A stretch of DNA of 64,000 bases from CAIZGX01 sp044239865. GTDB lineage: Bacteria; Bacteroidota; Bacteroidia; Flavobacteriales_D; Sanyastnellaceae. Positions 35,001 to 42,575 of the stretch are shown in pieces. Made by a program: the position numbers and the translations under genes. A model generated the notes under the pieces. It ran no database searches and had not been told where the DNA came from. It was given only the letters and a program-made list of their open reading frames with translations. The first letter of the stretch is position 1. Each line of letters begins with the position of its first letter. The DNA is taken from contig JBIIAO010000003.1 of the NCBI GenBank assembly GCA_044239865.1, forward strand, positions 186,001 to 250,000. The letters run 5' to 3'.

Positions 35001-35289
35001 AACACTCTCCATAGCGCAGTTCGTAGGTTGTTGATGTTCCTCCGAATTCATCAACAGAAATAAAATAATTTCCAGCAACCGTTGGTTGGAAAGCGTAATA
35101 GGTTTCGTTTCCTTCGTTTTGAAATCCACAATAACTAACATTGTCATTTCCCGAACCAGCGTTAATCAGCATGCTCCAAGGACTTCCACACTGCAAAGTA
35201 TTCGCTACAGAACAATCAATTTGCCCTTTCATTCCAAATGAAAAAGACAACAGAACTGTTAGGGTCAAGAGTGAAAAAATCTTTTGCAT
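32089..35289 (-). CDS. Large secreted protein with Fn3 domain and type IX sorting domain
   Basis: 1066 residues. Signal peptide MQKIFSLLTLTVLLSFSFGM...; N-terminal and middle repeats of a PPC/CBM-like jelly-roll unit with paired Cys (NDDCTNAQNISCGSS, WYSFTGNDSYVTLSTCGS, QLSVYSGDCSNLSC, DVWYTFMPVDGDIEL), a fibronectin type III domain (about 420-510, ending SLWSDGISFTT), more such repeats, and a type A sorting tail (LLFPNPTQNNCSISS ... GIFHVEIQTEENTEVKKLIV). It is exported by T9SS. Numerous Cys suggest disulfides. No catalytic motif was seen; an adhesive or matrix role is likely. Confidence 0.88.
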   Translation of the reverse strand: MQKIFSLLTLTVLLSFSFGMKGQIDCSVANTLQCGSPWSMLINAGSGNDNVSYCGFQNEGNETYYAFQPTVAGNYFISVDEFGGTSTTYELRYGECFGTNWNCLGIYSGSSSTDFIYLSTGTFYVFCVDLQSSSASLGGSISINCAQQAPSNDDCTNAQNISCGSSLSGTLNGATLDNVPNCLAQGNGEDGVWYSFTGNDSYVTLSTCGSTLFDSQLSVYSGDCSNLSCVAANDDNPLCESNGSSSYISFNAFSGTNYFIRVHANTQPSTSYNFILNASCAPLCALPSNDNCNQALALGNVSNAVCAGMQMNSTSCATPSNIQPNCISAFNTFNDVWYTFMPVDGDIELVLNASSTADIGVAVYVGSCGNLTSVFCSPNASSVGGTVVEGLNAGTTYYLQFFSLQNASGDFTFCLSNPTCSTPLAANISNITSSGAFVQWTSLNATGAFDVLVSTTNLGTDINALNITNATIYGVPFTATPLSNLQENTTYYVYVRQDCGQVDHSLWSDGISFTTNWNVPNCSTAAALECTSTYSFSFGGNGSLSEIGCGSAVGREFIFNFTPNYTGTYALNFSSNSLNLAVSYKENDGICNYSNATCVESNLGNFYMYLVGGNSYSIWIDALTNNAFNTTATWVCPSIGEDPSNALLINATYYPVCNTLNGSLLNSWPTAAFGVNNSNKHDKWGRFTAATTGASISANSTENIRIELRNANYDLIDSEDLTSTGNEILNTSNLIAGQTYFVGIISTNDLIGSGVYTLCVRQLKRGACGNNPSSNLSMGQFFKAQPATGATYRFQLHGTSGTGLGQNAIKNQSNPHLILSSVFPSLHFNSNYEITVSNIYNLSNGNGQTEVITLPSTSLCNIQITNQPLSVLRFTDRCIVTTKPRVSFIGGTPFVFGASGWTWRFQKLDAAGTPVGSAIQHNVLNATNYLNIGNVSLLEYGTSYAVDCAPVFSYGAGSYGNTYTMCIAPLSGFTSENNNRNATEQIDEVNGTLLFPNPTQNNCSISSNKAIERIRVYDLSGRKVEDVFVNGKVRFELNTSNFSSGIFHVEIQTEENTEVKKLIVSH

Positions 35290-35366
35290 AAGCGCGCGTT
35301 TTGGCTAATCTAAACTAACGTTTTTGGAATGAAAAAGTTACTCCAAAGTGGATTCTTTTACACGCT

Positions 35367-35398
35367 AAAAAGTGAATAGCGCCTTTCGAGCGCTATTC
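35367..35398 (-). terminator. Terminator of ettA
   Basis: Perfect nine-base arms GAATAGCGC (35374-35382) and GCGCTATTC (35390-35398), seven-base loop, followed on the minus strand by ACTTTTT. It lies 14 bases past the ettA stop. Confidence 0.75.
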
Positions 35399-35412
35399 AG
35401 ATGACTTTTTAA

Positions 35413-37095
35413 CTATCGGGTTAGTTTTTTGTATTTGATTCGAGTAGGTCCTGTATCGCCTAATCGTTTCTTTTTATTTTCTTCGTATTCCGAATAAGAA
35501 CCTTCGAAATAATAAACCTGTGAGTCTCCTTCGAAAGCGAGAATGTGTGTGCAAATGCGGTCTAAGAACCAACGGTCGTGACTAATCACAACGGCACATC
35601 CTGCGAAGTTTTGAATCCCTTCCTCCAACGCACGAAGCGTGTTAATGTCAATGTCGTTCGTCGGCTCATCGAGCAAAAGCACATTCGCTTCTGTTTTCAA
35701 TGTCATTGCGAGGTGCAAGCGATTGCGCTCTCCACCTGATAAAACGCCGCATTTCTTTTGTTGATCTCCTCCGGCAAAGTTGAACTTGCTGCAGTAGGCA
35801 CGAGAGTTAATGGTTTGTCCACCCAAGTCAATGACTTCGTTTCCACCGCTGATCACTTCGTACACACTTTTATTCGGGTCAATTTCGCCGTGACGTTGAT
35901 CCACGTATCCAATCTGCACGGTATCTCCAACTTTGAACTCACCGCTATCTGGCGTCTCTTCTCCCATAATCATGCGGAACATTGTAGTCTTACCAGCACC
36001 GTTCGGTCCAATAACACCAACAATTCCAGCTGGAGGAAGTTTGAAAGAAAGGTTTTCAATGAGCAAACGATCTCCGAATGATTTCGAAATTTCAATAGCG
36101 TCAATAACGTCATTTCCTAAGCGAGGTCCATTCGGAATAGGAAGTTCAAGCTTCGCGTCTTTTTCACGTTCACCTTCCGACATCATTTTGTCGTAATTCT
36201 GAATACGCGCTTTGTTCTTCGCCTGACGGCCCTTCGGATTCATACGAACCCACTCTAATTCGCGCTCCAATATTTTTCTACGCTTGCTTTCTTGTTTTTC
36301 CTCAGCAGCAAGACGCTTCGATTTTTGATCTAACCATTCTGTGTAATTTCCTTCCCACGGAATACCTTCACCGCGATCCAATTCAAGAATCCATCCCGCA
36401 ACATTGTCCAAGAAATATCGGTCGTGGGTAACGGCCAATACGGTTCCAGGGTATTGCTGCAAGTGTTGCTCCAACCATTCAACGCTTTCAGCGTCCAGGT
36501 GGTTGGTAGGTTCATCAAGCAACAAGACATCCGGATTCTGAAGTAACAATCTGCAAAGCGCAACACGACGACGTTCTCCACCGCTTAATTTTTCAATCAA
36601 TGAATCTTCATCTGGACAACGAAGAGCGTCCATAGCAATAGATAATTTCGTATCTAAATCCCATCCGCCTAACGCTTCGATTTTATCTTGCACAGCCGCT
36701 TGACGATCCATCAAAGCTTGCATTTTATCTGGATCATTTAGAATTTCTTCATCACCAAATTTCATGTTAATCTCTTCGTATTCCTTTAATACGTCTGTGA
36801 TTGGCTTAACGCCCTCCTCAACAATTTCACGCACTGTCTTAGTGTCGTCCAATTGTGGCTCTTGCGGAAGGTAACCAACAGAATATCCTGCAGACCAAAC
36901 CACGTCGCCCTGAAACTCTTGGTCAAGGTTCGCAATAATTTTCATAACGGTAGATTTACCAGAACCGTTCAAACCAATGATTCCAATCTTCGCTCCGTAA
37001 TAAAACGAAAGGTAAATGTCTTTTATAATGTGCTTGCCAGTAGGTGTGTATTTGTTTACACCCACCATGGAAAAGATGATTTTTTTATCGCTCAT
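35413..37095 (-). CDS. ettA: Energy-dependent translational throttle protein EttA (ABC-F)
   Basis: 560 residues with two ABC domains and no membrane part. First Walker A GLNGSGKST (41-49), first signature LSGGERRRVALCRLL, EttA-type arm, P-site linker with the basic stretch (RRKILERELEWVRMNPKGRQAKNKARIQNY in parts), second Walker A GPNGAGKTT and signature LSGGERNRLHLA. It binds the ribosomal E site and tunes early elongation by ATP level. Length and the KGRQAKNKARI linker fit EttA better than resistance ABC-F proteins. Confidence 0.95.
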   Translation of the reverse strand: MSDKKIIFSMVGVNKYTPTGKHIIKDIYLSFYYGAKIGIIGLNGSGKSTVMKIIANLDQEFQGDVVWSAGYSVGYLPQEPQLDDTKTVREIVEEGVKPITDVLKEYEEINMKFGDEEILNDPDKMQALMDRQAAVQDKIEALGGWDLDTKLSIAMDALRCPDEDSLIEKLSGGERRRVALCRLLLQNPDVLLLDEPTNHLDAESVEWLEQHLQQYPGTVLAVTHDRYFLDNVAGWILELDRGEGIPWEGNYTEWLDQKSKRLAAEEKQESKRRKILERELEWVRMNPKGRQAKNKARIQNYDKMMSEGEREKDAKLELPIPNGPRLGNDVIDAIEISKSFGDRLLIENLSFKLPPAGIVGVIGPNGAGKTTMFRMIMGEETPDSGEFKVGDTVQIGYVDQRHGEIDPNKSVYEVISGGNEVIDLGGQTINSRAYCSKFNFAGGDQQKKCGVLSGGERNRLHLAMTLKTEANVLLLDEPTNDIDINTLRALEEGIQNFAGCAVVISHDRWFLDRICTHILAFEGDSQVYYFEGSYSEYEENKKKRLGDTGPTRIKYKKLTR

Positions 37096-37126
37096 AGTGA
37101 AAATTTGAAGGGCAAAGATACGCCAC

Positions 37127-38365
37127 CTAAGCGCTGTATTTTTCTATTCCTTTTAAAATTCCGGAAGTCGCTCCGGCATGTTCTTCAACATATTTTTTTC
37201 CTGCATTAGGAATGGAATTTTCATAACGCGCATGTTCAATAAAAGACGACAGTCCTTCAAGACTTTCAATAGGAAAAGCAGCGCCGATTTGAACAAGGTC
37301 GACGGCCTCTTGAAACTTCCTGTAATTCGGTCCAAAGGCCAAAGGAATTCCGTACACGGCAATTTCTAGAGAGTTGTGCAAACCCTTGCCAAACCCGCCT
37401 CCAAGCACAACCGCATCTGCTTCCGCGTATATAGAAGACAGCATTCCAATGGAATCAACAATAAGCACGCGCGCTTCAATGTTTTTTTCGGGTTGAAAGA
37501 AAGACAGAAGTACAGCTCCGAACTTCTCAAAACGCGTCAAAGACTCTTGAATTCGCGTGGAATGAATTTCATGCGGTACAACGCAAACTTTCAAGTCGTT
37601 CACGCGCGAAAGAAGCATGGCAATAAGTGATTCTTCTGCGGTGTAGCTAGATCCCAAAACAATAAGAAAATTATTTTGTTTGAAGGAAGAAATCCAAGCG
37701 AGTTCTTTCGGCGAATTTGCAATTTCCACCACACGGTCGAAGCGAGTGTCGCCTGAATGAGTGACATTAGTAAAATTAATATTTTTTAATAATTGAAGGG
37801 TGCTTTCATTCTGAACAAAAAAGTGTGTAACCGCCTTCAGTGTTGGTTTCCAGACGAACCCGTGCCATTTGAAAAAACGCTGTTCTTCTCGAAGAATAAC
37901 AGAGATGCAAAAGAGTTTCGTTTTGTTATTTTTAAGTTGAAGGAAATAGTTCATCCAAAATTCATACTTCACAAAAATCGCTTCAGCAGGCTGTAAAATT
38001 TGAACGAACTTTCGAGCGTTGAAGTACGTGTCTAACGGAAGGTATCCGATCCAGTCGGCAACCGTGTAATTTTTTCGCACTTCATATCCGGAAGGAGAGA
38101 AGAAGGTAAGTGCTATGAACGAATGAGGTTCTTTTTCTTTTAGCGCCTCTATAACCGGTCTCCCTTGCTCGAATTCACCGAGTGAAGCACAATGAAACCA
38201 AACAATTCTCGATTCAGCAGGAAGGGATAATCGCCATTTTATTAATGTGGAAAATGAAGCTTTTCTTCCCTTATTTCCAATTTGAATTTTTTTATTGAAC
38301 AGCCCAACAACCGGAAGAAGAATTCCTATGATTTGCCAAACGATTGAATAAAAAAATCGAAACAT
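37127..38365 (-). CDS. waaA: 3-deoxy-D-manno-octulosonic acid (Kdo) transferase
   Basis: 412 residues, GT30. One N-terminal membrane helix (FYSIVWQIIGILLPVVGLF), then WFHCASLGEFEQGRP with the catalytic Glu64, and the C-terminal GT-B half with LIVLGSSYTAEE, VVPHEIHSTRI, VVLGGGFGKGLHNSLEIAVYG in parts. It adds Kdo from CMP-Kdo to lipid A precursor on the inner membrane, showing that the cell makes LPS or lipooligosaccharide. The conserved outer-membrane protein gene is just upstream with a 1-base gap (same strand), so both may be one operon. Confidence 0.94.
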   Translation of the reverse strand: MFRFFYSIVWQIIGILLPVVGLFNKKIQIGNKGRKASFSTLIKWRLSLPAESRIVWFHCASLGEFEQGRPVIEALKEKEPHSFIALTFFSPSGYEVRKNYTVADWIGYLPLDTYFNARKFVQILQPAEAIFVKYEFWMNYFLQLKNNKTKLFCISVILREEQRFFKWHGFVWKPTLKAVTHFFVQNESTLQLLKNINFTNVTHSGDTRFDRVVEIANSPKELAWISSFKQNNFLIVLGSSYTAEESLIAMLLSRVNDLKVCVVPHEIHSTRIQESLTRFEKFGAVLLSFFQPEKNIEARVLIVDSIGMLSSIYAEADAVVLGGGFGKGLHNSLEIAVYGIPLAFGPNYRKFQEAVDLVQIGAAFPIESLEGLSSFIEHARYENSIPNAGKKYVEEHAGATSGILKGIEKYSA

Positions 38366-38366
38366 G

Positions 38367-39119
38367 TTAATAGATGTAGTAGTCGTTGGGAGCGCGCTGA
38401 TACAAGTTCAAGATCCATCCTGCACGCAAACCAAAAAGCATATCCAAACGTTTTGAATTGTCCTGCGTTTGCGTGTCTAGATTCCATTCTCTTCGACTTT
38501 GGGTAAACCCTTCAGTTGCCTGGGCTCCAATGTAGAAATTGATTAGTCTGTTGTTGCTCAAGTGATAGTAGCCAATAAATTGATTCACAGAAAGTCCATT
38601 CGTTAATCGGTCATAGCCTTTCAAATACTCGCCCTCCAATTGAGTGATTTTGGCCTCCTGGTGTTCTATTCTAATTTTATGTTGAAGAAGACCAACTCCT
38701 CCTGTAATAAGGAGTCCAGAGTTTTTGTTAGGGCCTATCACTGGAAATAATTTACCACCTTGCAAAAACACGTTGAATCCTCTTTCTTGAATGAACATAG
38801 TGGCAATCTGTCCCTGCTCATCTAAAATTTCGCCGCGAGAAGTAAGGAGGTTACTCAGCAGATTAGGTTCATGAACTTTGTTTCCAAATAAGTAATTGAA
38901 TTGCACCCCATAATACCAATTTTTCTTGTCTTTGATATGAAATCCAACCTCAATACTTCCGTTGTTCCCAAATCTGTTCGCTAAGTCGCCGCCAGGAGTG
39001 GAGTAGCCATAACCAACAGTTACGTGGGGATTATAAAGCGATGAGTCGCGAACTTGCCATTGTGCCGCGGCAAGATTAACAAAGAATAAAAAAGAAAACA
39101 GCAGTTGATACTTTTTCAT
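38367..39119 (-). CDS. Conserved outer-membrane beta-barrel-like protein next to waaA
   Basis: 250 residues from the ATG at 39119 (an earlier ATG at 39137 would put six residues before the signal peptide). Signal peptide MKKYQLLFSFLFFVNLAAAQ, then amphipathic strands with aromatic ends (HVTVGYGYSTPGGDL, SIEVGFHIKDKKNWYYGVQFNYLFG, LLITGGVGLLQHKI, FIGYYHLSNNRLINFYIGAQ, LFGLRAGWILNLYQ). This suggests an 8- to 10-strand outer-membrane barrel. I do not recognise a named family. Its place directly before waaA suggests a role linked to LPS or the outer membrane. Confidence 0.75.
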   Translation of the reverse strand: MKKYQLLFSFLFFVNLAAAQWQVRDSSLYNPHVTVGYGYSTPGGDLANRFGNNGSIEVGFHIKDKKNWYYGVQFNYLFGNKVHEPNLLSNLLTSRGEILDEQGQIATMFIQERGFNVFLQGGKLFPVIGPNKNSGLLITGGVGLLQHKIRIEHQEAKITQLEGEYLKGYDRLTNGLSVNQFIGYYHLSNNRLINFYIGAQATEGFTQSRREWNLDTQTQDNSKRLDMLFGLRAGWILNLYQRAPNDYYIY

Positions 39120-39156
39120 TCCGCTAAAATATAGCATTGAATCAATCTAAAGACGC

Positions 39157-40467
39157 TTAGGCCTTTATTTTGGTGCCAGATTGACGAATCAAGAAATAGA
39201 CTGCAAGGCCTAAAAGACATACGCCGATGCCAATTCCGGATTCAAGTGGCTTTCTGTATACACCGTAGAATAACAACCAAAGACTATATGAAAGAAAGAG
39301 CAAAGGTGCAATGAGTTTTTTTAGTTTAAAACGTTCAGTGTTTTCTTTGATAAAGAACAACCCAAGAACAGATAGGAAAGTAAATATATTCAAGACAAAT
39401 CCTGTGTAAATAATCAACTGCTCGAAGCTTGCCGTAAATAAATATATCAAGGCCAGCAAGAGTTGAATGATAAGTCCGAAGTATGGAGATTCATCCTTGT
39501 TTTCCTTGGAGAGGAAATTTAATTTCGAAAAGTCTTCACCGATTGATTTACTCACCCGAGGGCCAATTATTATCATCGAGTTTATTGTAGAAAGCAGAAG
39601 CACACAGATTAATCCGCTAGCCAAATGAGCTACAGAAGGACTTAGCGCATGCTCTGCGAATTTCATAACAATATCTGGGCAACCGCTTAATTCTTGCGTA
39701 GGAATAACACGCAAGAAAGTATAGTTTAATGCAACGTAAATTATGGTAACGAAGGATGTTCCAAGCAGGAGGTTTTTAAAAATCTTCTTTGGTGCATTTT
39801 CAATCTCTTCTGTGATATAACAAAGCGAATTCCATCCAGAGTATGAATAGCTTATGAAGAAAAGCGAAATTGCAAATGCAGGCGTGAAAATTTCAGAGGT
39901 GAAGGCGTGGTCAAATGCAAATGTTGTGTTTCCAGTTTCAGGTGCAGAAAGCCCAATGAATATGATGGCGAGTATTGATAAAATTTTAATTGTGGTGAAC
40001 ACAAATTGAAATTTAGCGCCAGCTATTTTCTTCAAAACATTGAGCAAGGTTAGCAATAAGATGACAGATGCTCCTGCAGTGGTTGGCGATATTGAAAACC
40101 CGAAATGTTGAGAAATCCAAGGGTTGAAATTGTTGAAATAACTACCGAAAGCAAATGAGGCCGCGGCAATTGGGGCTGCAAATCCAATAATTAGTGATAC
40201 CCATCCACTTAAAAAACCAAGGGAAGGGTGATAAATTTTAGATAGAAATACATATTCTCCGCCGCTGCGAGGCATTAATATGGTTAGCCGCGAATAGCAA
40301 ACTGCTCCTAGCATAGAAACAACACCTCCGATGAGCCAAAGCAGTAAAATTGCATATCCTGAATGAATGTCTAATACTTGAAATCCTAAGGATGTGAATA
40401 CACCTGTGCCAATCATGTTGGCAATCAGAATTGCTGCAATTTGTCCCGGTCGGAAGTATTTCTTCAT
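39157..40467 (-). CDS. APC-family amino acid permease
   Basis: 436 residues, about 12 membrane helices. The N-terminal GQIAAILIANMIGTGVFTSLG is the helix-1 substrate-binding signature of the APC superfamily (G-T-G break), SRLTILMPRSGGEYVFLSKIY is helix 3, and SYSYSGWNSLCYITEEIENAPKKIF in parts is the helix 6 region with the conserved E-E-x-x-x-P. It moves an amino acid or amine across the inner membrane; which one is unknown. Its stop-side and start-side neighbours are close: it overlaps the M23 gene by 4 bases. Confidence 0.9.
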   Translation of the reverse strand: MKKYFRPGQIAAILIANMIGTGVFTSLGFQVLDIHSGYAILLLWLIGGVVSMLGAVCYSRLTILMPRSGGEYVFLSKIYHPSLGFLSGWVSLIIGFAAPIAAASFAFGSYFNNFNPWISQHFGFSISPTTAGASVILLLTLLNVLKKIAGAKFQFVFTTIKILSILAIIFIGLSAPETGNTTFAFDHAFTSEIFTPAFAISLFFISYSYSGWNSLCYITEEIENAPKKIFKNLLLGTSFVTIIYVALNYTFLRVIPTQELSGCPDIVMKFAEHALSPSVAHLASGLICVLLLSTINSMIIIGPRVSKSIGEDFSKLNFLSKENKDESPYFGLIIQLLLALIYLFTASFEQLIIYTGFVLNIFTFLSVLGLFFIKENTERFKLKKLIAPLLFLSYSLWLLFYGVYRKPLESGIGIGVCLLGLAVYFLIRQSGTKIKA

Positions 40468-41258
40468 TTTACACGAATGTATTTCCCGGGAACGAGCACA
40501 TAATTTGCCGCCAAGCCATTCAGTCTAATTAAGCGCTCAGGAGTCGATTTATGCTTCGCGGCAATACTTTCCATAGTGTCGCCGTCTGCGATTTTATGGT
40601 GTGTCAGCGCTAACATGCCGTCTCCTGTAAGATCTTTAACTTTTATTTTTCTTTTTGGAATAGTTTTGTTTCCGTAATTGATGATTTTGGCAAGGTCTAA
40701 TGGAACATCTTTGTAACGCATTTCCCAATGCAAGTGAGGTCCTGTCGAACGTCCTGTGCTGCCTCCTAAACCGATTGTTTCTCCGCATTTAACACGTTGT
40801 CCAGGAACAACCGAAGTAGCTGAAAGATGGGCATACCATGTTTCGATTCCACTGGCGTGTCGAACAATTACAATGTTTCCGTACCCTCCGTTGTTCATTC
40901 CTGCAAATCGCACTCTTCCATCGAAAGCAGATTTTACGGGCTCACCCTCTTTAAGGTTTAGGTCCCAACCGGTGTGAAGACGGCTGTATTCGCTCGTCTT
41001 TTTTCCTGGTACAGGCATGGTGAATTTGGTGAGTGTGTCGATGTAAATTACTTCCGAATTAACCTTTGATTTTTCAGAAGAACTCCACCCAGCGTATAGG
41101 CTCTTTGTATTCCAATGTAGAGTGTAAGAGCTATTGTCAATGTAAGTACTGTCACTTTTGCTTTCAGTAGTATCAGCGAGGATTTTGGTCTCCGCAATCA
41201 CGGTGAAAGAAGAAAAAAGTAGGACGGTTAAAAGAATTTGTGTGAGTAGTTTTTTCAT
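40464..41258 (-). CDS. M23-family peptidoglycan endopeptidase with LysM domain
   Basis: 264 residues with signal peptide (MKKLLTQILLTVLLFSSFTVIAE). Zinc ligands are H95 and D99 (HTGWD) and H177 (HLHW, 175-178); H144 (YAHLS) is the further catalytic His, so all catalytic positions are intact. A LysM domain (about 218-264: HKIADGDTMESIAAKHKSTPERLIRLNG in parts) binds glycan strands. It cuts cross-links in peptidoglycan in the periplasm, or activates an amidase. It ends within the permease start (4-base overlap) and lies 1 base after the unrecognised lipoprotein gene, so the three form one operon. Confidence 0.92.
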   Translation of the reverse strand: MKKLLTQILLTVLLFSSFTVIAETKILADTTESKSDSTYIDNSSYTLHWNTKSLYAGWSSSEKSKVNSEVIYIDTLTKFTMPVPGKKTSEYSRLHTGWDLNLKEGEPVKSAFDGRVRFAGMNNGGYGNIVIVRHASGIETWYAHLSATSVVPGQRVKCGETIGLGGSTGRSTGPHLHWEMRYKDVPLDLAKIINYGNKTIPKRKIKVKDLTGDGMLALTHHKIADGDTMESIAAKHKSTPERLIRLNGLAANYVLVPGKYIRVK

Positions 41259-41259
41259 G

Positions 41260-42423
41260 TTATTTTTTTTGAGATAAAATCAAGTGAGGTTCATTGTGTG
41301 ATATGTTGTAACCAATACGAAAGGGCAGTTCCGCTGGGGCATTCGTCGCAAAGGCCTTTTTTAAATCAGGCTGAATACGTCCAGCAAAGAGTCCAATTGG
41401 CTTGGTGTATTTCCCGAACAACTGAACATTCCAAGTGGAATCATTTAAAAAGTTAAAGGGAACGCCAGAGTCATCTTGTAAGAGTGTTTTGGTGTTGGCC
41501 AAAATAAGGTCTCTAATTGTGCTGAATGAAGTTTGGTGCAACAAATAGGAGGCTGCTTTTAAAAACACACATTTCCCGTTTATTGATTTAATGTAATTTT
41601 GCAGTCCAGAATTCTTTTGCAATCCACCATTGCTAATGTCGGTAGAGATGTATTGAATAATTTTCTTGTGAGTTTGGTCGGGATTACAAAGGGTTAACGT
41701 TACTCCGAGCGCCTCAGCTTGAGTTGCTATTTGTTCAGTACCCATTGAGTCCAACTTGAAATATTCAATTTTCGAAACCATCAGTCCTTGGCGCCTTGCA
41801 TAGAAAAGTAAAAGCGGAAGAGTTCCGTTTAAGTCATTCTGATGTAATTCTGCATTCATGCTTATTGTCATGAAATAGCCACTTCGGTTTGAGGTGTAAA
41901 GAGCTTTTTTAATTTTCTTAATGTAATTAAGACAAGATGAATCGGCCTTTAGATCTTTTCCAACAGAACCAATAGGTTCAAGACCAATCATGATTGTTTT
42001 TTTACTAGTAGGGAAGAAACAATTTGAGTAGAGGGCGTCGCCTCCTGCAAACGGATAAAATAAAGTGACGCTATCCTTAGGCAGGTAATTCGTCTTCGTT
42101 ACCCAAGTTTTGATTTTCGAAATTTTATTCGTGTCAACCAAGGCCCATTCGCTGTCTAATTCATTTTTCATATTCAGCCATCCTTGAGAAATGGCGATTT
42201 CTGAATAGTTTTTCATGGGTGCTATACCAGAAATTATTGATGCGAAATCTGTCAGTAAAGTATCAATAGGAATTTTTACGTCAGCTGTTTTTAAAGTATC
42301 TGGCTTGACAGGTGCTTTAGGGGCTTCTTTAGGTTTAGTGCTATCGTTGCATCCTGAAATGACAAGAATTGTTATACTTAAGCTAAAAAGGATACTTGCT
42401 AAACGTAATTTTCGGATTGGCAT
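41260..42423 (-). CDS. Unrecognised lipoprotein upstream of the M23 endopeptidase
   Basis: 387 residues from the ATG at 42423; the further upstream start at 42471 would place a poor hydrophobic stretch before the signal. Lipobox VISGC with Cys25, then a Pro/Lys/Thr linker. The mature part alternates strands and helices (VTLFYPFAGGDALYSNCFFP, KKTIMIGLEPIG, GYFMTISMNAELHQ, LGVTLTLCNPDQT, KCVFLKAASYLLHQTSF). I do not recognise a family. The Gly-Gly-Asp-Ala after YPFA and the overall size could fit a carbohydrate- or peptide-binding lipoprotein. It is co-transcribed with the M23 enzyme. Confidence 0.75.
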   Translation of the reverse strand: MPIRKLRLASILFSLSITILVISGCNDSTKPKEAPKAPVKPDTLKTADVKIPIDTLLTDFASIISGIAPMKNYSEIAISQGWLNMKNELDSEWALVDTNKISKIKTWVTKTNYLPKDSVTLFYPFAGGDALYSNCFFPTSKKTIMIGLEPIGSVGKDLKADSSCLNYIKKIKKALYTSNRSGYFMTISMNAELHQNDLNGTLPLLLFYARRQGLMVSKIEYFKLDSMGTEQIATQAEALGVTLTLCNPDQTHKKIIQYISTDISNGGLQKNSGLQNYIKSINGKCVFLKAASYLLHQTSFSTIRDLILANTKTLLQDDSGVPFNFLNDSTWNVQLFGKYTKPIGLFAGRIQPDLKKAFATNAPAELPFRIGYNISHNEPHLILSQKK

Positions 42424-42521
42424 AATAATTTTTTGGGTTGCGAAAATAAACTTTATTAACAGTAATTGCAAATAAATTGTTAATAACTATGATCTTTTAA
42501 TGGCTTGAATGGCTTTGCGGT

Positions 42522-42555
42522 TTGATTTCCCTGCGAATTTTACTTGTTAAGTTTG
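42522..42555 (+). promoter_or_regulatory. Promoter candidate of the second DegT gene
   Basis: TTG at 42522-42524 and TAAGTTTG at 42548-42555, spacer 23 bases. It lies 20 bases before the ATG at 42576, and excludes the in-frame TTG at 42522 as a start. Confidence 0.4.
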
Positions 42556-42575
42556 CCGAAATATTTTTTTTGCTT

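Noticed and set aside
35413..37095. ABC-F antibiotic resistance protein
   Set aside because: Length and linker match EttA, a translation factor, and there are no resistance genes in the neighbourhood.
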